Source of the DNA: Dyadobacter luteus
Lineage (GTDB): Bacteria > Bacteroidota > Bacteroidia > Cytophagales > Spirosomataceae
Assembly (NCBI RefSeq): GCF_003383615.1
Contig: NZ_QNUL01000021.1
Span: 45,184-109,183, forward strand
Direction: 5' to 3'
Length of the DNA: 64,000 nucleotides
This document shows positions 35,672-44,566 of this stretch, in pieces. How positions within the stretch are numbered: the first letter of the stretch is position 1; the number at the start of each line of letters is the position of its first letter. Both the position numbers and the translations under genes were made by a program. The notes beneath the pieces are model-generated. The model saw only the letters and a program-made list of their open reading frames with translations, had not been told where the DNA came from and ran no database searches.

Positions 35672-35748
35672 CATAGGGTTTGGGGTAAGGGGAAGAGGGT
35701 ATAAGAAATATAACCCCATGCCCTATGCCCCGAACCCCTTTCCCTTAA
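35672..35748. repeat. Inverted pair of 7-bp-period arrays between dehydrogenase subunit genes
   Basis: Four exact heptamers (CATAGGG, TTTGGGG, TAAGGGG, AAGAGGG; 35672-35699) face five heptamers of the opposite sense (CCCCATG, CCCTATG, CCCCGAA, CCCCTTT, CCCTTAA; 35714-35748) across a 14-nt AT spacer. The pair can fold: GCATAGGG/CCCTATGC and GGGGT/ACCCC around a 3x3 internal loop. The right array ends three bases before the GMC ATG and leaves no Shine-Dalgarno sequence. Confidence 0.8.
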
Positions 35749-35751
35749 AAA

Positions 35752-37470
35752 ATGGCGAATTTCAATATAGATAGTAAAAAAGCGCGTACCTATGATGCCA
35801 TCGTAATTGGCTCGGGTATCAGCGGAGGATGGTCGGCTAAAGAGCTGACTGAAAAAGGATTAAAGACATTGGTGCTGGAAAGAGGACGTGATGTACAGCA
35901 CATTACGGATTACCCTACAACCAACATGATGCCCTGGGAGTTTGAGCACAGGGAGCGTTTGCCACGGGAAATTACCGAAGCAAACCCGATTGTAAGTCGT
36001 TGCTATAACTTCAAAGAGTCGTCCCAGCATTTCTTTGTGAAGGATAATGAGCATCCTTATGTACAGGATGCCGGTCGCCCGTTTGACTGGATCCGTGGAT
36101 ATCAGGTAGGTGGTAAATCGTTGCTTTGGGCACGACAAACCCAGCGTTGGAGTAAATACGATTTTGAAGGCCCAGCTCGTGATAAATTTGCAGTAGAGTG
36201 GCCTATTGGCTATGACGATATAGCACCCTGGTATAGCTACGTGGAGAAATTTGCGGGTATCACCGGTAACAAGGACGGCATTGATGCCTTGCCGGATGGT
36301 GAGTTTTTACCTCCGCATGATCTGAACTGTGTTGAAAAGTACTTCAAAGAGCAGGTTGCAAAGCAGTATAAAGATCGCCATATCATTATTGGCCGAGCTG
36401 CTCATATTACGGAGCCGAAACAAATACATCTGGACCAGGGGCGTGCAAAGTGTCAGCACAGAGTGATGTGCGAGCGTGGTTGTCCGTTTGGCGGGTATTT
36501 CAGCAGCAATGCTTCTACGATGCCATGGGCCATGAAGACTGGTAACATGACGCTTCGTCCGCATTCCGTTGTTCATTCGGTGATATATGATGACAAAAAG
36601 CAGAAAGTTACAGGTGTACGAGTAGTGGATGCCAATACGAAGGAAATGATGGAGTTTTATGCCAACATCATTTTTGTAAATGCTGCTGCGCTTAACACCA
36701 ACCTGATATTGATGAACTCTATATCATCACGTTTCCCGAATGGACTTGGGAATGATAATGGGATATTGGGTAAATATATCGCTTTCCATAACTATCGTGC
36801 GACAGTTTCAGGAGAGTATGAAGGTTTCCTTGATTCTACTACCGATGGAAAAAGACCGAATAGTGGCTATATACCTCGTTTCCGGAATGTACATCAGCAG
36901 GAAACAGATTTCTTGCGAGGCTATGCGGCAGGATTTGGAGCAGACAGAAGAACTTATAATGACAGAAGTGGTTTCGGAGAATCACTTAAGGAGAATCTTG
37001 CTCAATCTAAATACGGAAACTGGAGTGTAGGATCTCACATGATGGGTGAAACCATACCAAAAGAAAGTAATTACGTAGCGCTGGAAAAAGATTTGAAAGA
37101 TCCTTTCGGTATACCTCAGTTGAAAATTTCTGTGGCGTATGATGATAACGACGAGAAGATGATCAAAGACTATATGACGCAGGTGAGCGAAATGTTTGAA
37201 AAAGCAGGCTTCAAAAACATTCGTACACATGACAACGGTCGTAACCCCGGGAACGACATTCACGAAATGGGTGGAGTGCGCATGGGAAAAGACCCGAAAA
37301 CGTCATTGCTGAATAAATGGAACCAGCTTCATGCAGCCAAAAATGTTTTTGTTACTGATGGAGCATGTATGACCTCGACAGCGACACAAAATCCTTCTTT
37401 GACTTATATGGCACTTTCTGCGCGCGCGGTAGATCACGCGGTGAAGGAAATGAAGGCTATGAATTTGTAA
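35752..37470 (+). CDS. GMC-family oxidoreductase (large flavin subunit)
   Basis: FAD-dependent sugar or polyol dehydrogenase of 572 residues, the catalytic partner of the preceding Tat-signal subunit. N-terminal FAD loop VIGSGISGGWSAKEL at about 18-32. GMC C-terminal domain with the catalytic His504 (DIHEMGG) and Asn547 (TQNPSLT). It has no signal peptide, consistent with piggy-back Tat export. Three cysteines at 234, 240 and 244 (C-x5-C-x3-C, in KCQHRVMCERGCPFGG) resemble a metal or Fe-S site and deserve a check. Relatives include gluconate 2-, lactose 3- and glucoside 3-dehydrogenases; substrate is not resolved. Ends at a strong terminator. Confidence 0.9.
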   Translation: MANFNIDSKKARTYDAIVIGSGISGGWSAKELTEKGLKTLVLERGRDVQHITDYPTTNMMPWEFEHRERLPREITEANPIVSRCYNFKESSQHFFVKDNEHPYVQDAGRPFDWIRGYQVGGKSLLWARQTQRWSKYDFEGPARDKFAVEWPIGYDDIAPWYSYVEKFAGITGNKDGIDALPDGEFLPPHDLNCVEKYFKEQVAKQYKDRHIIIGRAAHITEPKQIHLDQGRAKCQHRVMCERGCPFGGYFSSNASTMPWAMKTGNMTLRPHSVVHSVIYDDKKQKVTGVRVVDANTKEMMEFYANIIFVNAAALNTNLILMNSISSRFPNGLGNDNGILGKYIAFHNYRATVSGEYEGFLDSTTDGKRPNSGYIPRFRNVHQQETDFLRGYAAGFGADRRTYNDRSGFGESLKENLAQSKYGNWSVGSHMMGETIPKESNYVALEKDLKDPFGIPQLKISVAYDDNDEKMIKDYMTQVSEMFEKAGFKNIRTHDNGRNPGNDIHEMGGVRMGKDPKTSLLNKWNQLHAAKNVFVTDGACMTSTATQNPSLTYMALSARAVDHAVKEMKAMNL

Positions 37471-37495
37471 GTCGGTAACTGATATTAACAAAATG

Positions 37496-37528
37496 AAAAC
37501 CATGGAGCCTGGCTTCATGGTTTTTTTT
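37496..37528 (+). terminator. Terminator of the MFS-GMC operon
   Basis: AAAACCATGGAGCC and GGCTTCATGGTTTT form a long stem (one G-U) around a very short loop, followed by a run of T to 37528, about 26 nt after the GMC stop codon. Confidence 0.88.
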
Positions 37529-37619
37529 GTATTTAAAATAGTTTTTATTTTTTCTTACTTAGACTAAGGGTGTTTTAGTGCAAGAAAGTCTTTTCATTGT
37601 TACATTAAAAAGAGACTCA

Positions 37620-38294
37620 ATGCAGGATACTTTGTCAAATGAAGAACGTAGTCCGGTAAGCCCGTTTCAGATCAATACCGGTCAGCAGTCATCTTCCACA
37701 CGAGAGGTGGATGTAGCTATATTTATCAAAGCGGCTTTTGACGAAAGTCCGTCAAAAGGGCTGGAATTGCTGTTCCGGAGATTCTACAAACCGCTATGCA
37801 GCCATGCAGTCAGATTTGTATATTCCAGGCAAATCGCCGAGGATCTGGTGAGTGAAGTCTTCTTTCAATTCTATCGGACCCGTGCTTATGAGAATATCAC
37901 CTCTTCCTATACGAGTTATCTTTTCAGGGCGGTAAGAAACGAATGCTATACTTATGTACGCCGCGAGTTTGGTCGCACCGATTCCCTGGAAACCTCCGGC
38001 GAAACGGTATTCTCTGCTACGCAACCACAGCCCGACGCAGAAATCCACTACAATAATCTCTATCTTAAAGTCAACGACATCATTGGGAAGCTACCATCTC
38101 AATGTCAGCGTGTTTTCCTGATGAGCAGATTTGAGAATAAAAAGTACAATGAAATTGCTCAGGAGTTACAGATATCTCCAAAAACGGTTGAAGTCCACAT
38201 TTCCAAAGCACTGAAACAACTCAGATCTGCTTTACAAGGCGAGTGGATGACATCCTTTTTACTCGTTTTGAGCTCACTCCATATTATTTCCTGA
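37620..38294 (+). CDS. ECF RNA polymerase sigma factor (module B)
   Basis: Sigma-70 factor of the expansion type linked to SusCD loci. The ATG at 37620 (224 aa) is preferred over an in-frame GTG at 37578. Region 2 covers about 45-115 (LFRRFYKPLCSHAVRF, then AEDLVSEVFFQFYRTR). Region 4 covers about 155-205 (LPSQCQRVFLMSRFENKKY, then ISPKTVEVHISKALKQL). The N-terminal 35 residues are Ser/Gln-rich and not conserved in the family. Followed after 36 nt by the FecR gene. Its region 4 differs clearly from the module A sigma factor, so the two probably read different promoters. Confidence 0.92.
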   Translation: MQDTLSNEERSPVSPFQINTGQQSSSTREVDVAIFIKAAFDESPSKGLELLFRRFYKPLCSHAVRFVYSRQIAEDLVSEVFFQFYRTRAYENITSSYTSYLFRAVRNECYTYVRREFGRTDSLETSGETVFSATQPQPDAEIHYNNLYLKVNDIIGKLPSQCQRVFLMSRFENKKYNEIAQELQISPKTVEVHISKALKQLRSALQGEWMTSFLLVLSSLHIIS

Positions 38295-38330
38295 TCGCCG
38301 ACTGCCTGAGGGCACCACACCATACAGACT

Positions 38331-39350
38331 ATGAAAACGTCTATTTCAAAACATACGCTCTTTGAGTATTTATCCGGCAGATCTAACCCGCTGGAAAAAC
38401 AGTTGGTCATGGAATGGCTGTCCGATGCTAACAACACGGAGATTTTCTATGAATGGCTACTCGAGTATGAAACTAATAATGCACAGTTTACTGCCGACCA
38501 GGACAGTGCCATGCAACGGCTCCTGAAACGTATGGACGATTCAGGTATAGAGTCCGGCGTTAAACAGGACGATTATGTTGAATCCGCGGGGATTTACTAC
38601 GCTGACGAACGTACACCGTTGTTACGTCGGGTCTTGTTTATTGCTGCTTCGGTACTATTTGTGGTAAGTGCGGGCTGGTTTTTTCGGGATCCTATCATGT
38701 ATAAGACTTACCAAACAGCCTACGGGCAGACTACCGATATCTTCCTGGAAGACGGGAGTAAGGTTGCTCTGAATGCCAATTCGAGCCTTAAGGTGCCTCG
38801 TTTTGGTTTCAGTGATGAGGTGCGGGAAGTATATCTGAAAGGAGAAGGAGAGTTTATAGTAAGCCATACAGTCGATCACAAACGGTTCGTAGTGAAAACT
38901 TCCGAAAAGTTTCAGGTTGAAGTACTGGGGACTCAGTTTTCTGTCTTTGCACGTCCAAGAGGCACTAAGGTAGCCCTTACGAGTGGCAGCGTCAGAATTG
39001 ATTACGACAGAGACCATCACAGGTCAGAAGTGATGATGGTACCCGGAGACCTGGCTGTATTGGATCAGAAAGGAAAAGTGCAGATTGAAAAGAACCGTGA
39101 CACCAAAGCGCTTGTGTCCTGGAAAGAGCAGCGCTACGTATTTGATGGTACGTCGGTAGATGAAATAGCTTCTATGATTGAGGAGAACTTCGGAAAAAAA
39201 GTGTCTGCAAGCAACCCCGAAACAGGGAAACGGACGATTACCGGCAATTTTCAGACTAAAAATGCAGATGAACTTCTGAAAACAATATCTGAAGTATTGG
39301 ATCTTAAGGTTCAGTCTTCGGGAGATTCTATCCTTTTGAACACCCATTAA
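38331..39350 (+). CDS. FecR-type anti-sigma factor (module B)
   Basis: 339 residues: cytoplasmic N-terminal region 1-95, one membrane helix near 103-120 (VLFIAASVLFVVSAGWFF), FecR domain about 130-235 (DIFLEDGSKVALNANSSLK, EVLGTQFSVFA), and the C-terminal DUF4974 domain from about 265 (YVFDGTSVDEIASMIEENF). It partners the upstream ECF sigma factor and the downstream STN-containing SusC, which starts 21 nt after this gene, so the pair is tightly coupled in one transcript. Confidence 0.92.
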   Translation: MKTSISKHTLFEYLSGRSNPLEKQLVMEWLSDANNTEIFYEWLLEYETNNAQFTADQDSAMQRLLKRMDDSGIESGVKQDDYVESAGIYYADERTPLLRRVLFIAASVLFVVSAGWFFRDPIMYKTYQTAYGQTTDIFLEDGSKVALNANSSLKVPRFGFSDEVREVYLKGEGEFIVSHTVDHKRFVVKTSEKFQVEVLGTQFSVFARPRGTKVALTSGSVRIDYDRDHHRSEVMMVPGDLAVLDQKGKVQIEKNRDTKALVSWKEQRYVFDGTSVDEIASMIEENFGKKVSASNPETGKRTITGNFQTKNADELLKTISEVLDLKVQSSGDSILLNTH

Positions 39351-39371
39351 TTATTCTTAAACCTTTATACG

Positions 39372-42300
39372 ATGCGACTAAATTTATCCGCAAAACAGTG
39401 GCTGTCGATGGGACTGGTGGTAATGACACAGGTCACGCCAGCTATTCAGGCTCAGCCAATTGCTTTTGCTGCCATGCGCACCAGGCAGCCTATGGCCGAC
39501 AGGCAAGAAATGAAGCTGAAGAACGTTCTGCTTGATCTTCAAAAACATTATGATGTAGAAATTGTGTTTGAAGATCGTCTGGTGGTTTCTGTGAATGTAG
39601 CGTCCAACAGGCTCAATCTTTCTGATCCTATTGAAAAAAATCTGGATGTTATACTGAATCAGAGTGGGTTGAAATACCGTAAAACGAGGAAGAATACCTA
39701 CGTCATCACTGAGAATAAAAAGCCAGATGGTGAAAAACCCAAAGATGCTGCTGCGTTAGAAAATCCTGCGTCGGCAATGGAATCTACAGTTGCACAGGTA
39801 GTTGCAGATAGGGTGATCAGCGGAAAAGTGTCCGATGAAACTGGTGCTGCTTTGCCGGGAGTAAGTGTACTGCTCAAAGGAACGCAACGAGGTACATCTA
39901 CAGGAGTTGAAGGGGATTTCAAACTGGAAGTCCCCGATGATCAGGCCAGCCAGGCTACGCTGGTTTTTAGTTTTGTTGGTTACCAATCCAAAGAGGTGGC
40001 GGTGGGTAATCAGACAAACCTCACAGTGAGCCTCGCTCCGGATGATAATGCGCTGGCGGAGGTCGTGGTAGTAGGTTATGGAACGGTAAAAAAATCAGAT
40101 TTAACGGGTGCTGTAGGAACCGTTAAAGCGGAGGTATTACAGGAAAGACCGGCTTCTTCTTTGAACCAGGGACTATCAGGCCGTATTACGGGGGTAAATG
40201 TTTCTTCTAACTCAGGGCGTCCCGGAGGAAGAGCCAACATTCGGATTCGTGGAGCGAGTTCTATCAGTGTTTCCAATAATCCTTTGTATGTAATTGACGG
40301 GGTAATTCTGAACGCGGTGGATTTACAAAACGGAAGTACGCCAATCGATTACCTCAATCCGAATGATATTGCATCTATTGAAGTACTGAAAGACGCATCG
40401 TCTACAGCAATATATGGAGCACGTGGTGCAAACGGGGTTATTCTCGTAACTACCAAACGCGGTACTTCCGGCGCTGGTCGTGTCACTTACGATACAGATT
40501 TTAGTATTGGTGTGGCTCCGAGAAAGTTGGAGGTACTCAATTCCAGAGAGTTTCTGGCGGTGGAAGAGCTGGCCTATGCCAATGCTAAAAAATACGACCC
40601 AAATGCATTTAATGATGCAGGCGTGAGTACCAAGTATACTGATCCGAGGACAAAGAGAACCAATCCTAAATTATTCGATGCGCAGGGAAATCCTCTGTAC
40701 GATACAGATTGGCAAAAAGAATCTTTTCAGAAAGCATTAACGCAGAACCACCAGTTAGGATTTACAGGTGGCAACGAAAAGGGTACCTATGGGGCTTTCC
40801 TAAACTACCGTAATGAAAACGGGGTCATGAAGGAGTCTTGGCAGAAAAGGTTCGCAGGCCGTTTTGTATTTGATACGCAGATTAAAAGCTGGTTGAAAGT
40901 AGGTGGAACACTTGGTTATACCGATCAGAACGAAAAACAGATTGACCAGCTGGGTGGTGGTGGAATTACTGCGATGCGCCAGGTAATAGAAGCGCTGCCG
41001 ATCATTCCGGTAAGATATCCTGACGGAACCTGGGCCAGTAACCGGGACTATCCGGGAATGGAAGGTGGAGATAACCCACTTCGTGTAGCTACAGACAGAC
41101 TTTACTTCCTTCGTACACAAACAATGCTGGGTAGTATGTACGCGACAATAAATCTTGCCAAAGGATTAGAGCTGAGGTCTACACTAGGAACGAACGTCAT
41201 CAACCAAAGAAACGATTATTTCGCTGCAAAGGGAATGCAGTATATTTCTACCAATGGGAATGCTTCAGTACGTAACAACCGTTACAACTCGTGGCAGTTT
41301 GAAAATTACCTGACTTATTTCAAAGACTTTGGCAATATCCACTCTATCAATGCGATGGCGGGTTTGTCGTGGCAGCACGTGGATCAGTTTGAAAGTATTG
41401 CCAATGCTGAAGGTTTCGATGATACCTATTTTGAGTTCAATAACCTGGGTGCAGGTGCAACGCCGCAAGCCTCTTCTTCTTTTGCTACGGCTTACGGTCT
41501 GAACTCCTATTTTGCCCGTTTGAACTACAGTCTGATGAGTAAATATCTTATCACTTTCACAGGCCGTATGGATGGTTCTTCCAAATTCGGGGAGTCCAAT
41601 AGATATGCATTCTTCCCTTCTGCAGCTGTAGCATGGCGCGTCAACGAAGAGGAATTTATGAAGAGTGTTCCGGCTATATCCAATCTTAAAATTCGTGCAA
41701 GCTACGGAGCAACCGGTAACTCGGAAATTCCTGCATACCGCGCATTGGCCGGTATGTCCAACAATATCTCAGGACAGGTTGACTATAGCGTGATTTTCAA
41801 CGGAAGCCGCCAGATCGGAACAGGGATTGCGAGAATGTCAAACGCAGATTTGCAATGGGAGAAAACACAACAGGTGGATTTAGGTTTGGAAGTAGGTTTG
41901 TTTAACAACCGACTGAATTTCGAACTGGATCTGTACCACAGAAGAGTGAATGATATGCTCTTGGATGCGCCATTGCCATTCACCAGCGGATACAGAAGCA
42001 TCTTTACTAACATCGGTAGTATGGAAAACAAAGGGGTTGAGTTTGCAATTAATTCCACCAATATCAGAACTGAGGATTTTACCTGGAGTACCACTTTTAA
42101 TATTTCTGTAAATAAAAACAAAGTACTGGCACTTTCGGGGGGAAGTGATATTCTATCCGGAAACGGGGTGATTAGGGTAGGAGAACCTGTAGGTTCATTC
42201 TTTGGAAGAAAGCATTTAGGAACCTGGGGAACGAATGAGGCAGAAGAAGCAAAGAGATATAACATGCTTCCGGGCGACGTAAAATACCTGGATCTGAACA

Positions 42301-42848
42301 ACGACGGTACAATCAACGATAATGACAGAACGATCATTGGTCGTGGTATACCTGATGGATTTGGTACTTTCCTGAACACATTCCAATACAAAGCTTTCTC
42401 TTTGACAGTCGATCTTCAATATATGTACGGCAACGACGTACTTGACAGAAGTATTCACTCTGCAGAGGACAGACAAGGTATCGCGAATAGTTACAAAACG
42501 GTTTTGAATGCATGGACCGAAACCAATCAGAATACGCCTATTGCACAGATCAGACCGATCAACGCCTACTATACAACCAACAATGACTCACACAAAGTAA
42601 CAGATGCATCATTTATTCGTGGACGTAACCTGTTGCTGGCTTATAATTTCCCGGCGACCACTGTTTCGAAGCTAAAACTGGATCGTCTGCGTGTGTATGG
42701 CTCAGTGCAGAACTTCTTCGTGTTGACCAAGTACAAAGGATTTGATCCTGAGGTATCCAACTCCAGCTCACCTTTCGATCAGGGGTTAGGTCTGTATGAC
42801 TATCCGCGTCCGCGTGTTTTTATGGTCGGACTTAACATTGGTTTGTAA
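39372..42848 (+). CDS. SusC/RagA TonB-dependent receptor with STN domain (module B)
   Basis: Outer-membrane importer of 1158 residues. Signal peptide about 1-28 (ending AIQAQ). STN domain about 45-115 (MKLKNVLLDLQKHYDVEIVF). An 18-40 residue Ala/Pro/Glu-rich linker is followed by the CarboxypepD_reg domain (VISGKVSDETGAALPGVSV), then the plug (PLYVIDGVIL, AIYGARGANGVILVTTKRG) and a barrel ending GLNIGL. DLNNDGTINDNDR lies in the last third. The unusually long STN-to-CarboxypepD linker sets it apart from the module A protein. SusD follows 33 nt later. Confidence 0.95.
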   Translation: MRLNLSAKQWLSMGLVVMTQVTPAIQAQPIAFAAMRTRQPMADRQEMKLKNVLLDLQKHYDVEIVFEDRLVVSVNVASNRLNLSDPIEKNLDVILNQSGLKYRKTRKNTYVITENKKPDGEKPKDAAALENPASAMESTVAQVVADRVISGKVSDETGAALPGVSVLLKGTQRGTSTGVEGDFKLEVPDDQASQATLVFSFVGYQSKEVAVGNQTNLTVSLAPDDNALAEVVVVGYGTVKKSDLTGAVGTVKAEVLQERPASSLNQGLSGRITGVNVSSNSGRPGGRANIRIRGASSISVSNNPLYVIDGVILNAVDLQNGSTPIDYLNPNDIASIEVLKDASSTAIYGARGANGVILVTTKRGTSGAGRVTYDTDFSIGVAPRKLEVLNSREFLAVEELAYANAKKYDPNAFNDAGVSTKYTDPRTKRTNPKLFDAQGNPLYDTDWQKESFQKALTQNHQLGFTGGNEKGTYGAFLNYRNENGVMKESWQKRFAGRFVFDTQIKSWLKVGGTLGYTDQNEKQIDQLGGGGITAMRQVIEALPIIPVRYPDGTWASNRDYPGMEGGDNPLRVATDRLYFLRTQTMLGSMYATINLAKGLELRSTLGTNVINQRNDYFAAKGMQYISTNGNASVRNNRYNSWQFENYLTYFKDFGNIHSINAMAGLSWQHVDQFESIANAEGFDDTYFEFNNLGAGATPQASSSFATAYGLNSYFARLNYSLMSKYLITFTGRMDGSSKFGESNRYAFFPSAAVAWRVNEEEFMKSVPAISNLKIRASYGATGNSEIPAYRALAGMSNNISGQVDYSVIFNGSRQIGTGIARMSNADLQWEKTQQVDLGLEVGLFNNRLNFELDLYHRRVNDMLLDAPLPFTSGYRSIFTNIGSMENKGVEFAINSTNIRTEDFTWSTTFNISVNKNKVLALSGGSDILSGNGVIRVGEPVGSFFGRKHLGTWGTNEAEEAKRYNMLPGDVKYLDLNNDGTINDNDRTIIGRGIPDGFGTFLNTFQYKAFSLTVDLQYMYGNDVLDRSIHSAEDRQGIANSYKTVLNAWTETNQNTPIAQIRPINAYYTTNNDSHKVTDASFIRGRNLLLAYNFPATTVSKLKLDRLRVYGSVQNFFVLTKYKGFDPEVSNSSSPFDQGLGLYDYPRPRVFMVGLNIGL

Positions 42849-42881
42849 TCTTAATTGAAGACCTTTTTAAAGAGGAAACAG

Positions 42882-44384
42882 ATGAATATCATATCAAAAA
42901 AATATAAGCTGCTCGCATTGGTTACCTGTGCATTGTGGCTACCCGGTTGCTCCGACTTTCTGGTTGAGTCCGATCCGAGTAACTTCACCGAAGACAATTA
43001 TTTTACAAAACCTGAGCATGCTACAAGTTCTGTAAATGCCATTTATGCCAATATGCGAGTACCTCTGGCCAGTGGGTTCAACGGCGGAGCGTGGATGATG
43101 CCGGAATTTGCAACAGGTTTGGCGAAAACAGATTTAGGCCAGGCTGTGAACAGCTATTTTATCAAAGATCTGAGAAATACCTCTGATAACGGATATGGAC
43201 AGACTTACTGGGAATTTTATTATAAAGGGATAGGTAATGCCAATCTTTCCATCGCCAGAATTCCAGCCATCACGATGGATGAAACAGCGAAGAAAAAGCT
43301 GTTGGGAGAAGCTCACTTTTTAAGAGCATTTTACTACTTCAATCTGGTGCAGATGTTTGGTAACATTCCATTGATCACCGAACCGGTGAATCTGGAATCA
43401 GAACAACTTCGTCCAAAACAAGTAGCTCCTGCAGATATATACACCCAGATTGTAGCCGATTTGAAGACAGCTGAACAGGCTGGATTGGGCTGGGTGGATG
43501 CAACCGGAAGGGTGAGTCAGGGCGCTGTGAAATCACTGTTGGCAAAGGTATATCTGACAATGGCTGGTTATCCTTTACAAAAAGGAAGTGAATACTATGA
43601 TTTGGCCGCGAAGAAGGCTGAGGAAGTGATAGATTCAAAGCAGTTCAAATTGTTCACGACCTACGACGATCTGCACAATCCTTCCAAGAAAAATATCGAA
43701 GAGAATATTTTCATGGTGCAGTTCAGGACAGGCATTATACCATCTCCGTTGCAAACATCTATTATTCCTTATAACAAGAATATTTCGGCTTATGCAGATG
43801 AGACAGGCGGATTATATTCTACTGATGAATTTGTAAAGTCGTATGATGCGAATGATCTGCGTGCCAAAGAGAAGCAGTTCTTCTTTACCAAATTTACCAA
43901 TGAAAGCAACCGTAATCAGGAAGTGGCGCTCGGAGGTTATTTTATCTATAAGCATTTTGATAACGTTGCCCAGACTACCTCCGCAAACAGTGACCTGAAC
44001 TGGTCGGTGCTGCGCTATGCTGACGTACTCCTGATCTACGCGGAGGCTTCCAATGAAGTGAGCGGACCAACTGCCAAGGCGTATGAAGCAGTGAACGCAA
44101 TCAGAACACGGGCGCAACTGACAGCGCTTTCCGGCATCTCCAAGGATGTTTTCAGAGAGGCCGTGTGGACAGAACGCTGGCACGAGCTGTGCTTCGAGAA
44201 CATTACCTGGTTTGATATGGTGCGTTTGCGTAAGGCATTCAACGTAACAACAAAGAAGTTCGAAAATTACGTAGGTCACAAATTCTCGTACGGACCGGTA
44301 GTAGGGGAGAGGGAGTTGTTATTCCCGATTCCAACCACTGAACTTCGTAACAACACCAATCTGGTTCCGACACCTGGTTATTAA
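42882..44384 (+). CDS. SusD/RagB surface lipoprotein (module B)
   Basis: Substrate-binding lid of the module B SusC. I start it at ATG 42882 (500 aa), preceded by AGAGGAAACAG, which is a better ribosome site than the upstream in-frame TTG at 42855. Lipobox LPGC gives Cys23. SusD-like region includes GEAHFLRAFYYFNLVQMFGN near 145-164. The C-terminal domain has LRYADVLLIYAEASNE and TERWHELCFENITWFDMVRL, ending NNTNLVPTPGY. No glycosidase or transporter follows; a terminator lies 25 nt downstream, so this module is sigma-FecR-SusC-SusD only. Confidence 0.95.
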   Translation: MNIISKKYKLLALVTCALWLPGCSDFLVESDPSNFTEDNYFTKPEHATSSVNAIYANMRVPLASGFNGGAWMMPEFATGLAKTDLGQAVNSYFIKDLRNTSDNGYGQTYWEFYYKGIGNANLSIARIPAITMDETAKKKLLGEAHFLRAFYYFNLVQMFGNIPLITEPVNLESEQLRPKQVAPADIYTQIVADLKTAEQAGLGWVDATGRVSQGAVKSLLAKVYLTMAGYPLQKGSEYYDLAAKKAEEVIDSKQFKLFTTYDDLHNPSKKNIEENIFMVQFRTGIIPSPLQTSIIPYNKNISAYADETGGLYSTDEFVKSYDANDLRAKEKQFFFTKFTNESNRNQEVALGGYFIYKHFDNVAQTTSANSDLNWSVLRYADVLLIYAEASNEVSGPTAKAYEAVNAIRTRAQLTALSGISKDVFREAVWTERWHELCFENITWFDMVRLRKAFNVTTKKFENYVGHKFSYGPVVGERELLFPIPTTELRNNTNLVPTPGY

Positions 44385-44408
44385 GAAAGTATCGTCTTAT
44401 GTCATTTT

Positions 44409-44446
44409 AACAAGTCGCGGCAATTTCTCCCGTGACTTGTTTTTTA
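44409..44446 (+). terminator. Terminator of module B
   Basis: AACAAGTCGCGG (44409-44420) pairs with CCGTGACTTGTT (44430-44441), one G-U, 9-nt loop, then a T-run. Confidence 0.88.
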
Positions 44447-44566
44447 TGCTCCGGAACATCTACATGTAGAGCAGGCTTTTCTACAAGATTACTGTTAAAT
44501 GAGCTGATTTTCAGTATGGTACTATATTTTCGCGGATGTGGCAGAAATCAAACCTGAAACCACATT

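Noticed and set aside
41783..42391. 202-codon open frame on the minus strand opposite susC of module B
   Set aside because: Antisense shadow of a certain gene; no motif recognised.
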